Assembly: GCA_937883885.1 (NCBI GenBank)
Contig: CAKZXL010000587.1
Span: forward strand, 1-7,083
DNA: 7,083 nt
Reading direction: 5' to 3'
DNA from: an uncultured Aquincola sp.
GTDB lineage: Bacteria > Pseudomonadota > Gammaproteobacteria > Burkholderiales > Burkholderiaceae
Part shown: positions 1 to 6,811 of the stretch, piece by piece
Layout: each line of letters begins with the position of its first letter
How positions within the stretch are numbered: position 1 is the first letter of the stretch
Made by a program: the position numbers and the translations under genes
Notes under the pieces: generated by a model
Told to the model about the DNA's origin: nothing
The model's database searches: none
Seen by the model: only the letters and a program-made list of their open reading frames with translations

Positions 1-2189
1 AGCACGGCACGTCGGTTGTCGAAGCTGAACTCCGCCAGCACCCGCCCCGGCTGGGTGCCGGGCGACAGCTTGGCGCGCTCCACCAGCCGCAGCCAGGACC
101 ACGGCCCCCGCGCCGCCATCGTGGAGGTTTCCGGCTTGATGCGCGGCTGGGCCACCAGCTCGGCCATGGTGCCGCCACGCGGCCCCGGCCAGGCCAGCGG
201 CAGCGCCTGGATGGCGCCGTGGGCATAGCGCTGCACCTGCCCGTCGAAGTCGATCACCCATTCGGTGACGGTGGCGTCCAGCGACACCACCCGGTAGTCG
301 CCGCGCCAGGCCATGCGCTTGCCTTCGTTCTCGCGGAAGAACATGTCGCGGATCTGGCCCACCTGGGCAAAGGCATCGGGGTTGGGGCCGCTGGCGGCCA
401 GCAGCTTGAGCAGCTCCCCCTGCAGGCTGGGGCCTGCGGCCGGGCTGGCCGCCGCATCGCCCAGGGCCAGGCCGTCACCGGCGGCCAGGTTGACGCTGGT
501 GGGCGACTTGTAGCGCCAGGGCCGGGTGCTGGTGTCCACGAGAGGCGCCATGTACTTGCGGAAGTACTCGTCCGCCGCACCGCCTGCGGCAAAGAAGGCA
601 TTGAAGTCTTCGGCCGACACCTCTTGCGGGCTGTTGGCAAAGGGGTAGCGGCCGGCCAGCAGGCGCTGGCAGGGCTCGGACACGTTCAAGCTCAGCAGGC
701 CGAGCAGCCGGTCCATCTGCGCCTGCGCCTGGCCCCGCAGGATCGACGCGGCGCCTTGCTGCACCTTGTCCGATCCGCTGGCGCTGAGGTCCATCAGCAC
801 TTCGCGCAGCGGCGCCGGCATCTTGCCGGCCTCGATGCGCAGCTTGGTGGCGGCCTCGGCGCCCGCCGGCGGCAGACTGCCGGCGCTGAGCGCCGTGTCG
901 GCCACCACCAGCACGGTGTAGTACTCGTTGAGCACGCTGGTCATGCTCTCCAGGCCCGCCCGGCCAGGGGCGGCCATGGCGGCGCCTTCACCACGGCCGG
1001 TGACCACTTCGCGCAGGGCGGAGAACTTCTCGTCCACCTCCTGGCGCTCGATGCGCGCTTCGGGGCGCACGCCCAGCGCCGCGCCGGCCTTGGCCTGCTG
1101 TTGGGCGAGCTGGTCGCCCGCCTTCTCGAAGATCGACTTCTCCTCGGCCTTGCTCTCCATCACCAAGGGCCGGGACAAGGTGGTTTCGCGGGCGGCAGCA
1201 CGCGCCAGCCGGATCAACGGCGAATCCGCCGCGGCCAGTTGGCGCAGGATGCTCAGGTCGTAGGCCAGGGTGCCCGACTTGTCCGAGTGCACCAGCCGAA
1301 CGTCGTCCAGGAAGCGCACCCAGTGCCCCGCGTACTCGGCCAGATACAGCCGCCGCACCTCGGCCTCCAGCGCGCGGTGGTCGGCCTTCTGCGGGTCTGT
1401 GGTGGCCGCGCTGCCGGCCGCCTCCGCGCCGGCCGCACGCTGGCCCATCACCCAGGCATCGTCCTGCTGGGCCCAGGTCAAGGTCTGGGTGAGTTGCTTG
1501 GCAAACACCTCGTGGTAGCCCTCATAGGTGAACAGCCCCGGCACGCCTTGCTCCAGGCTGCCGCCCGAAGCCAGGCTGAACAAGGTGCCCGCCTGCGGCC
1601 CCAGCGCCCGCACCAGGCTGAAGGCCTGCGGCGCCTGCGCCTGCGCCGCCGAACGCACCCGCACGTAGAGCCGCTCGCTGCGCGACTGCTTGTCCAGGTA
1701 GCTGCGCACTTCCTGCACCAGGGCGCTGTTGGCCACCGACAGCGACTGCACCGGCCGCCGGCCGGAGAAGAGCCATTCCAGGTGGCCCACCATCGCGGCG
1801 CTGTTGCCCAGCCGCTGCGAGAGCGACTCCCCCTGCCCCTGCCCCTGCCCCTGCCATGCCTGCGTGATCCACTGCCGCACATCGCGGGCGTGGTCGGGCG
1901 TCTGCATGTACTGCTTCGCGTCATGCAGCAGCAGGTACACCCGCAAGGTCTGGTAGGTCTGCACGGCGTCATCGGCCGCCATCGATTGGCGCAACACCTG
2001 CTCCATGTGCGCCGTGACCTGCGGCAGCACCAGGCGGTCGAGCAATTGGCCATAGCCTTGATCGGCCGCCTGCACGATGGGGCCGGCGCTGTACAGCCCG
2101 TACTGGAAAGACAGGTCGGGTGAAGCCAGGTCCAGCCCGTCCACACGCGGCAGGTCTTGCGCCAGATCGAGCACCTTTTCCGTACGGGT
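1..2189 (-). CDS. tssM: TssM (IcmF) T6SS inner-membrane protein, 3' part after a frameshift; C-terminus cut by window edge
   Basis: This is the periplasmic half of TssM, the large T6SS membrane-core protein that binds TssL in the inner membrane and the lipoprotein TssJ in the periplasm. I read the minus strand by hand in the frame whose codons occupy plus positions 3k to 3k+2. No stop occurs from 2234 down to the window edge, giving 729 codons (residues 619-1347 if joined to the first part). It opens with TRTEKVLDLAQDLPRVDGLD. Family hallmarks are GVPGLFTYEGYHEVF (about 833-847), LAGRYPF (about 1129-1135) followed by an acidic then Phe-rich stretch (EDFNAFF), and VLAEFSFDNRRAV at the edge, which matches the family's far C-terminal strand. 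Perhaps a few dozen residues are missing. The hexamer repeat at 1830-1853 gives a short Gln-Gly run. There is no start codon or ribosome site of its own at the junction, so it is the continuation of the upstream tssM part and not a separate gene. The sequence is well conserved throughout, so any lesion is recent or artefactual. Confidence 0.93.
1830..1853 (-). repeat. Hexanucleotide tandem repeat, 4 perfect units, inside tssM
   Basis: The plus strand shows four exact copies of CCCCTG. On the coding strand they read CAGGGG and encode (Gln-Gly)4 at about residues 731-738 of the joined TssM. Because the unit is 6 nt, copy-number change would lengthen or shorten the Gln-Gly linker without breaking the frame. 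Confidence 0.9.
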
Positions 2190-2194
2190 GTGTT
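2176..2194 (-). other. Frameshift point in tssM (-1 / +2)
   Basis: Here TssM homology moves from one minus-strand frame to the -1 frame. On the minus strand the region reads AACACACCCGTACGGAAAAG. Two simple one-step repairs restore a continuous protein. One removes one AC unit from the ACACAC run (2188-2193), giving EANTRTEKVLDL. The other adds one G to the GG before AAAA (about 2176-2182), giving EANTPVREKVLDL. The downstream frame has a TGA at 2237-2235, so the shift must lie between there and the start of clear downstream homology. I see no canonical X_XXY_YYZ slippery heptamer in the zero frame. A short-repeat or homopolymer indel, real or from sequencing, is therefore more likely than programmed recoding. 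Confidence 0.9.
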
Positions 2195-4045
2195 GGCCTC
2201 CTGCAGCCAGCTCTTCATCTGCTGGGTCAGGGTCTCAGTCTTGTCACTGACCGCCTGCAGGTAAGCCTGGTTGTTGCGCAGGCTCAAGGCCAGAGCGGCC
2301 GACAGCCACAAGAAGCCCAGCAGCACGACGCCGTGCCCTACCCAGCGCAGCAGCCGCATCCGGGTTTCCCAACGCAGATTGGGCTGCACCAGGTGGGCCT
2401 CGGCCATCACCACCTTTTCCAGCAGGTCGGACAGGAAGTAGCTGCGGCGGCCCACCTTGGTGGGCGCTTGATCCGCCGATCCGATGCTGTGGGCCAGGCT
2501 GCGGAAGCTGTCGCGCAGGCGCACCGTCAGCGCCTGCGGTTGGGCCACCAGCTCTTGCCCCGGCTGCATCGCGCTGCACAGGTACACCCCGCGCAGCATG
2601 GGTTGAACCTGCGTGGTGTCGTAGCGCGAGTCGGCAAACACCTGGGCCACCAGCGTCTGCACCGGCGCCATCAAGCCCTGCAGCTCATGCGGCAGCACAT
2701 ACAGCGACTGCCGGTCTTCCACCTGGAACTCTTCCTGCAGCCGCATCGCCACGCCGGCCCGAATGCGCTCGATCAAGGCCGCGAACTCACGGCCCACCCA
2801 CAGCGCCAGCGACTGGCCACTGTCGGGCAGGCTGTCTGGTGCGTCCTCGCCTTCGGCCGTGGGCGCGCGACCGGGCTTCTTCTGCTTCGCGGCTTTGCGC
2901 CGTTGCGCGTCGTCCCACCACGGCAAGGTGAAGCCCCACACCTGGCGACGCGCCTCGGAGGTCAGGCCGTTGAAGTAGGCCGGAAAGCCCCGCAGCACGT
3001 CGGCCTTGGCCAACAGGAGGTACACCGGGAAGCGAATGCCCAGGTGGGTGCGCAACTCTTCCAGCCGCGCCCTCAACTGTGCCGCCAGCGCCGTGCGCTG
3101 CAGGTCATCGGCACGCAGCAGCTCGGCCACGTCCACCACCAGCAAGGCACCGTTGATCGGTGCCCGAGGGCGCACCTGGCGCAACACGCCCAGAAAGCCG
3201 CGCCACTCGGCGGTATGGACGGCGGCGGACTGTTCATCGGCCTGGGGCGCCTGCTCGGTGTAACGCCCGGCGGTGTCCAGGAACACGGCCTCGTTGGTCA
3301 ACCACCAGTCGCAGTTCTGGGTGCCGGTGGCGCGATCCAGCGTCATGCGGGCGCTGGCGGCGCCCATCTGGTCGGGCAGCGGAAAGCGCAGGCCGGCATT
3401 GAGCACCAGCGAAGACTTGCCCGCACCGGGCTGCCCGATGAGCATGTACCACGGCAGCTCATACAGGTAGCGCTTGCCCTCGACCACGCGCCGCAGGCCC
3501 GACCAAAGGCTGCCCGTGCCGCCGGCCATGGTGCGCTGCATCTGGCGCAGCTGGTTGACGGCATGGCGCGCACGGTCAGCCAGGTGGCGAATCTCTTCGC
3601 GCGCCAGCGCGGGCTGGGCACCTTCACGATGCAGCCAGCGCTGCAGCAGCTGATCATCCCGCTGCAGGGCGCGGTAGAGCTTGTACAGCCCCCACACCAA
3701 CAGCACCGCCAGCACCCCGCCCATGGCCAGCACCCGCGCCCACACGGGCGCCAACGGATGCAGCTGCCCGAAAGCCAGCAGCGGCCCGCCGTGCCAGATG
3801 AGCAGGCACAACGCCGACGCGCCGATGACGGTCCAGGCCACGGACGCCGGCAGTTCCAGCGCCCAGGACAACAGGCCCGCCACCAGCAGCAGCATCACGC
3901 CCAGGCGCACCGCCACCGAGCCCAGCGGCTTGATGTCGCCCACCGCGACGAACGGGCCGAGGAACCAGACGACGGCCGACAACACCAGCAGCGCCAACAA
4001 CGCGAGCAAGGCGCGGAACACCGGGCCCTTGAAGAAGTCCTTCAT
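2192..4045 (-). CDS. tssM: TssM (IcmF) T6SS inner-membrane protein, 5' part up to a frameshift
   Basis: This is the cytoplasmic and membrane half of TssM, which anchors the T6SS machine with TssL and TssJ. The start is the ATG at 4045 (MKDFFKGPVFRALLAL), with AAGGAG 7 nt upstream; in-frame codons further upstream run into the end of tssL. Hydrophobic segments lie at about residues 10-33, 46-64, 70-86 and 104-122, and a further one at about 569-588 leads into the periplasmic part. Between them is the NTPase-like domain, with Walker A GQPGAGKS (204-211), AVFLDTAGRY (253-262), VYLLLAKADVLRGF (341-354, where the family usually has a TKxD-like motif) and RGVYLCSAMQPGQ (485-497). TssM homology in this frame ends at LQEAN (614-618). 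Read on without a shift, the frame stays open to a stop at 1478, but as Arg/Cys/Trp-rich nonsense, giving an 855-residue truncated product. It starts 17 nt after the tssL stop, so the two are co-transcribed. Confidence 0.95.
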
Positions 4046-4052
4046 CACTGTG

Positions 4053-4058
4053 CTCCTT
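4053..4058 (-). promoter_or_regulatory. Ribosome binding site of tssM
   Basis: AAGGAG lies 7 nt before the ATG at 4045, in the 17-nt gap between the tssL stop (4065-4063) and tssM. It fixes the tssM start. A GTG directly in front of the ATG (4048-4046) is the only nearby alternative and would add one residue. Confidence 0.85.
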
Positions 4059-4062
4059 GTGC

Positions 4063-5415
4063 TCAACGTGCAGGGCCGGCTGCCGCAGCACCCGCGGGCA
4101 GCAGCTCGATGACCACCCGGCGGTTCTGCGCACGGCCGGCCGCGGTGTCATTGCCGGCCACCGGCTGCGTGGCGCCCCGCCCGGTGGCCTCGATGCGCGC
4201 GGCAGCCACGCCCTGCGCGGCGATGACCTTGGCCACCTCTTGCGCACGCGCCAGAGACAGCGCCAGGTTGATGCCGTGGGGGTCTTCCAGCGGCACGTTG
4301 TCGGTGTGCCCGGTCACCACCACCGGCCCGGGCACCGTGTTCAACGCACGGCCCACCTTGACCACCAGCTCACGCGAAGCGGGGCTCAAGGCGGCGCGCC
4401 CGGAAGCGAACATGCCGTCGCCGCGGAACACGACGGTGGAGCCTCGCGCCGACTCGTCCACGGTGACGCGGCCCTGCGCAATGGCATCGGCCAGGAGCTG
4501 CCTCAAGCCCAGGGCGGCCGCGGCCGGTGCCGCCTCTGCAGCCTTGTCGGGCTGCAACTGCTTGAGCGCCAGGATGCGCTGCTCCAACGCCGAGCCCGTG
4601 TGCAACAGCTGGTACTTGGACCAGCCGAACTGCGCCACCAGGGCCAACCCCAGCACGCTGGCAGACGCCCACACCGGCACCGCGCGCAACAACCTGAACC
4701 TGCCCGGCGATGCGCCCCGCCACCGCCCCGACAGCTCACGCCCCATCGGCGGGCTCGACTCCGACACCATCCCATACAAGCGGTGGCGGATGGACTCCAG
4801 GCGCCTCGCGCCGTCTTTGTGGGTGCGGTAGTGACCGCTGAAGCCGAGGCTCAACACGTGGTGAATGAGCTCCAGCACCGGCAGATGCTCGGCCGGCGCA
4901 TGGGCCATGCGGCCCAACAGCATGAACACCACCTCGCCGCCGTCCCGCTCACCATGAAAGTGCGGCAGCAGCGACATGCCGGCCCATGTATCCGCTTCGC
5001 TGCCCGAGGTGTTCCAAGGCGCCAGGCTGGCGGCCTCGTCCAGCGCCGTGCACAGCACGTAGCGCGCGGCCAGCATGTGCTCGCGCCGCACGTTGAGCTG
5101 CTCGCACAGGCGGGTGAAGTCGTCCAGTTCCGTCTTCAGCAAGTCATGCCACACATCAATCTGCTGACGGTTGAGCTGACGCGGCACCTCAGCCAGCGCG
5201 CGCAGCAGGTCCGAGGCCGCCAGCAACAGCACGTTGCGCCCCTGCTCCGCGGCCTGGCGCAGGCTGGACAGGCGTTCTTCGTGGTTGGGGCCGGGCGGCA
5301 GTGAGGGCCCCGACGCTGTGTCGGGCACCGCCTTGACCGGCGGCGCCGCACGGTCGTCAGGCCGCCCATCGGCCGGAGACTCGGCGAGCTCCGATGAGTT
5401 TTGATCCAGGGCCAT
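4063..5415 (-). CDS. tssL: TssL (IcmH/DotU family) T6SS membrane-core protein with C-terminal OmpA-like peptidoglycan-binding domain
   Basis: TssL partners TssM in the inner-membrane core of the T6SS and contacts the baseplate through its cytoplasmic domain. The protein is 450 residues. A Pro/Asp-rich N-terminal tail (1-45) precedes the DotU domain (about 50-217), with YVLCTALDEA (119-128), LLPHFHGER (149-157) and LGFSGHYR (190-197). One membrane segment lies at about 244-263 (LRAVPVWASASVLGLALVAQ). The periplasmic OmpA domain (about 325-438) has TGHTDN (368-373), N383, SLARAQEV (387-394) and NRRV (431-434). D372 and R390 correspond to the diaminopimelate-contacting pair of OmpA domains, so peptidoglycan anchoring looks intact. 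I chose the ATG at 5415 because GGGA sits 5 nt upstream. ATG 5421 (MRMALDQ) is an alternative. The frame stays open to 5610, but that stretch has no family sequence. It is the first structural T6SS gene here, after a 374-bp gap from the immunity gene. Confidence 0.96.
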   Translation of the reverse strand: MALDQNSSELAESPADGRPDDRAAPPVKAVPDTASGPSLPPGPNHEERLSSLRQAAEQGRNVLLLAASDLLRALAEVPRQLNRQQIDVWHDLLKTELDDFTRLCEQLNVRREHMLAARYVLCTALDEAASLAPWNTSGSEADTWAGMSLLPHFHGERDGGEVVFMLLGRMAHAPAEHLPVLELIHHVLSLGFSGHYRTHKDGARRLESIRHRLYGMVSESSPPMGRELSGRWRGASPGRFRLLRAVPVWASASVLGLALVAQFGWSKYQLLHTGSALEQRILALKQLQPDKAAEAAPAAAALGLRQLLADAIAQGRVTVDESARGSTVVFRGDGMFASGRAALSPASRELVVKVGRALNTVPGPVVVTGHTDNVPLEDPHGINLALSLARAQEVAKVIAAQGVAAARIEATGRGATQPVAGNDTAAGRAQNRRVVIELLPAGAAAAGPAR

Positions 5416-5420
5416 ACGCA

Positions 5421-5424
5421 TCCC
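5421..5424 (-). promoter_or_regulatory. Weak ribosome binding site deciding the tssL start
   Basis: GGGA on the minus strand sits 5 nt before the ATG at 5415. The in-frame ATG at 5421 has no purine-rich element at a usable distance, so 5415 is preferred. The site is weaker than the AAGGAG sites of tssM and the immunity gene. Confidence 0.5.
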
Positions 5425-5436
5425 ATCGAATGGACA

Positions 5437-5497
5437 CAGCGGCCCGCAGGGGGCCGCTGACAGCAGTGGGGAACGTGACGGGGCGGCGCAGCGGCCC
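5437..5497 (-). repeat. Three copies of a 9-mer forming alternative hairpins before tssL
   Basis: CAGCGGCCC occurs on the plus strand at 5437-5445 and 5489-5497, and its exact reverse complement GGGCCGCTG at 5451-5459. In a minus-strand transcript the middle copy can pair perfectly with the downstream copy (9 bp, 5-nt loop) or with the upstream copy (9 bp, 29-nt loop), but not both. The proximal hairpin ends 21 nt before the tssL ATG. No T-run follows, so it is not a standard terminator. It could be an RNA switch, a binding site for a dimeric regulator, or chance in very GC-rich DNA. The repeats are seen directly; the role is inference. Confidence 0.6.
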
Positions 5498-5596
5498 AGC
5501 CACATGAAACTGACTACCGCCCCGGGGGCCAAGCCGCCCTGGGTGGCGGACCTGGCAGAGATCCGCCGGCGCAACGCGCCAACAGCGTGGTCAACA

Positions 5597-5616
5597 GCGG
5601 CCTCAACCAAGGCCGC
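5597..5616. repeat. Perfect inverted repeat (7-bp stem, 6-nt loop)
   Basis: GCGGCCT at 5597-5603 and AGGCCGC at 5610-5616 are exact reverse complements around a 6-nt spacer. The hairpin lies 174 nt past the immunity gene stop, with no T-run on either side. It may be a weak transcript-end structure for the toxin/immunity unit. Confidence 0.45.
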
Positions 5617-5733
5617 ACAGCGGGCAACTGCGGCAGGGCCGGGTCATCGGCAGGCACTACCTTGCGCCGCCGGCCACCGCCATGTGATCGGTCATTCAGC
5701 CGCGGTACTGAGCGCGTGGCTCAGCAACTTTTG

Positions 5734-5747
5734 GCCTTCAAGAAGGC
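5734..5747 (-). repeat. Small palindrome just past the immunity gene
   Basis: On the minus strand GCCTT and AAGGC flank CTTG, a tetraloop-like spacer, about 43 nt after the PoNi-like stop. The stem is short and no T-run follows, so it is at best a transcript 3'-end structure and not a clear terminator. Confidence 0.3.
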
Positions 5748-5789
5748 TGGCGTTGCACGCCTGAATGCACGCAGCCGGCCGGGGCAGGC

Positions 5790-6809
5790 TCAGCCTCTGA
5801 AATACCAGATCACCCCGCCCGTGGGACCGACCTGCTCGCTGGGCATGGGCTCGCCCAGTTTCATGCTCACTTCCTTCATCCGCAGATGCGGCGCAAACCA
5901 GATGCCGGCCCGTGGGCACGGCTGGCCGGGACGCGCGCTGAGCACCGGGTCGGCAGGGATCGGGCTGTTGTCGAACTGCCGCGCAAAGTCGGCCAGGTCG
6001 CGTGGATAGAAGTCCATGTGGCGGTAGCCGCTGTCGTCGATGCCCAGCAGCCAGGTCACCGCAGCGGACTCCCAGGACCAGTAGCCCACGAAGCTCAGTC
6101 GCTGGTCCATGTCGTGATACGGCTCGCGGCGGCTGGCGTGGTACCAATCGTGGAGGTATTGCTGCATCAGCGCGGGGCGTTTGTCGGGGCTGGCCTCGAA
6201 CACCTTGTCCAGCTTGCGGTAAGGCAAATGGCGGGTGTACTGCTGGGCCACCTTGTTGCGCCCGGGCACGTAAGGCCGCACCAGGTTCTCCAGCAGGATG
6301 TCGAAGTAGTTCAGCTCTTCGTTCACGTAGTCCCACACCCGGCACAGCCGCGGCATCAGGGCTTTGTGGCCCAGCAGCAGGCCCAGGCACGCCAGGGGGA
6401 GCGCGTAGTAGCCGTACTCCTGGTCGGCAAAAGACAAGGCAGGCACTCGGTTGCTCCGGCTTTCAAAAAAGTCGGCGCTGGAATGCCACTCTTGCTTATG
6501 CCTTCGGAACTCTTCCCAGGCCCATATCGATACGGGGTAGAACTGCGCCAAGGCACCGACCGAGACACCTGCGCTGTATTGAAGGCACAGGTAGGTGACG
6601 GTATCTTCCGCCAGCAATCCCGCTGCGCCCCATTTGCCAGTCAATGGCGGCGCAGTCAGAATCAAACAGTCGTCGAAATCCTTCAGACACTCCCCACTCA
6701 AGTACGCGTATTGGTTTTCGTAGTTGAGTCGAGGCTCACGGCGACGTTTGTATAGCTCAGTTTCTTCCAGAGGCGCAGGCACGCAGGCTTTGAATTGAGC
6801 ACTATCCAT
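5790..6809 (-). CDS. PoNi-like immunity protein (DUF1910/DUF1911 family) with extra C-terminal module
   Basis: This is a probable cytoplasmic immunity protein that neutralises the toxin encoded directly upstream. The family is known as PoNi, partner of PoNe DNase effectors. The product is 339 residues with no signal peptide or membrane segment, and aromatic-rich helices throughout. Residues 1-120 resemble DUF1910 (YAYLSGECLKDFDDCL at 34-49). About 125-285 resembles DUF1911, with EYGYYALPLACLGLLLGH (131-148) and the diagnostic SFVGYWSWESAAVTWLLGID (239-258), then FYPRDLADFAR (267-277). Residues 290-339 form an added tail with CPRAGIW (298-304), GEPMP (319-323) and VIWYF (333-337). I chose the ATG at 6809 because AAGGAG lies 5 nt upstream. 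An in-frame start at 6935 would overlap the upstream gene and has no support. The start is 2 nt after the toxin stop, so the two are translationally coupled. GC is low at the 5' end and rises toward the 3' end. Family assignment is from recognised motifs, not a search. Confidence 0.85.
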   Translation of the reverse strand: MDSAQFKACVPAPLEETELYKRRREPRLNYENQYAYLSGECLKDFDDCLILTAPPLTGKWGAAGLLAEDTVTYLCLQYSAGVSVGALAQFYPVSIWAWEEFRRHKQEWHSSADFFESRSNRVPALSFADQEYGYYALPLACLGLLLGHKALMPRLCRVWDYVNEELNYFDILLENLVRPYVPGRNKVAQQYTRHLPYRKLDKVFEASPDKRPALMQQYLHDWYHASRREPYHDMDQRLSFVGYWSWESAAVTWLLGIDDSGYRHMDFYPRDLADFARQFDNSPIPADPVLSARPGQPCPRAGIWFAPHLRMKEVSMKLGEPMPSEQVGPTGGVIWYFRG

Positions 6810-6811
6810 TG

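Larger units (their letters stand above)
5416..5789. other. 374-bp gap between the immunity gene and tssL; no convincing gene
   Basis: I find no recognisable coding sequence or RNA gene on either strand. Short open frames cross it: plus 5504-5764, and upstream extensions of the tssL and PoNi-shadow frames. They have no family resemblance, no good ribosome site and biased composition. I see no convincing -35/-10 pair in either orientation and no hairpin followed by a T-run, so neither a sigma-70 promoter nor a standard intrinsic terminator can be called. Several GC-rich inverted repeats are present and listed separately. The gap is long compared with the 2-nt and 17-nt gaps on either side, so this is the likeliest place for a transcription boundary or regulatory leader of the tssL-tssM unit. 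Confidence 0.6.

Noticed and set aside
1478..2191. Zero-frame continuation of the tssM 5' part to a stop at 1478 as a genuine C-terminus
   Set aside because: The translation turns abruptly into Arg/Cys/Trp-rich sequence with poly-Arg and Gly-Arg runs, while conserved TssM motifs continue in the -1 frame over the same bases.
2170..2237. Programmed -1 ribosomal frameshift in tssM
   Set aside because: No X_XXY_YYZ heptamer in the zero frame and no obvious stimulatory structure directly after it. The shift is not fully excluded, but an indel at the ACACAC or GGAAAA run is simpler.
219..4831. Two very long plus-strand open frames (634 residues at 219-2123 and 903 residues at 2120-4831) opposite tssM and tssL
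   Set aside because: They lie antisense to clear TssM/TssL sequence, are Arg/His/Gln/Leu-rich without family motifs, and are explained by high GC, which removes stops from the complementary frames.
4057..5304. 415-residue plus-strand open frame opposite tssL
   Set aside because: It is an antisense shadow of tssL with low-complexity Arg/Gln/His-rich translation and no ribosome site.
5437..5459. Intrinsic terminator before tssL
   Set aside because: The 9-bp hairpin is strong but is not followed by a T-run on either strand.
5416..5610. N-terminal extension of TssL to the start at 5610
   Set aside because: The extra 65 residues show no DotU-family sequence, and ATG 5415 has a plausible ribosome site and directly precedes a typical TssL N-terminal tail.
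5504..5764. 86-residue plus-strand open frame in the gap as a small gene
   Set aside because: No convincing ribosome site or recognisable family; composition matches the other GC-driven open frames.
5692..5789. Minus-strand out-of-frame tail (ending SLLEGQKLLSHALSTAAE) as a gene remnant
   Set aside because: It is only the end of a frame that otherwise shadows the immunity gene. The segment is about 30 residues and has no recognisable family.
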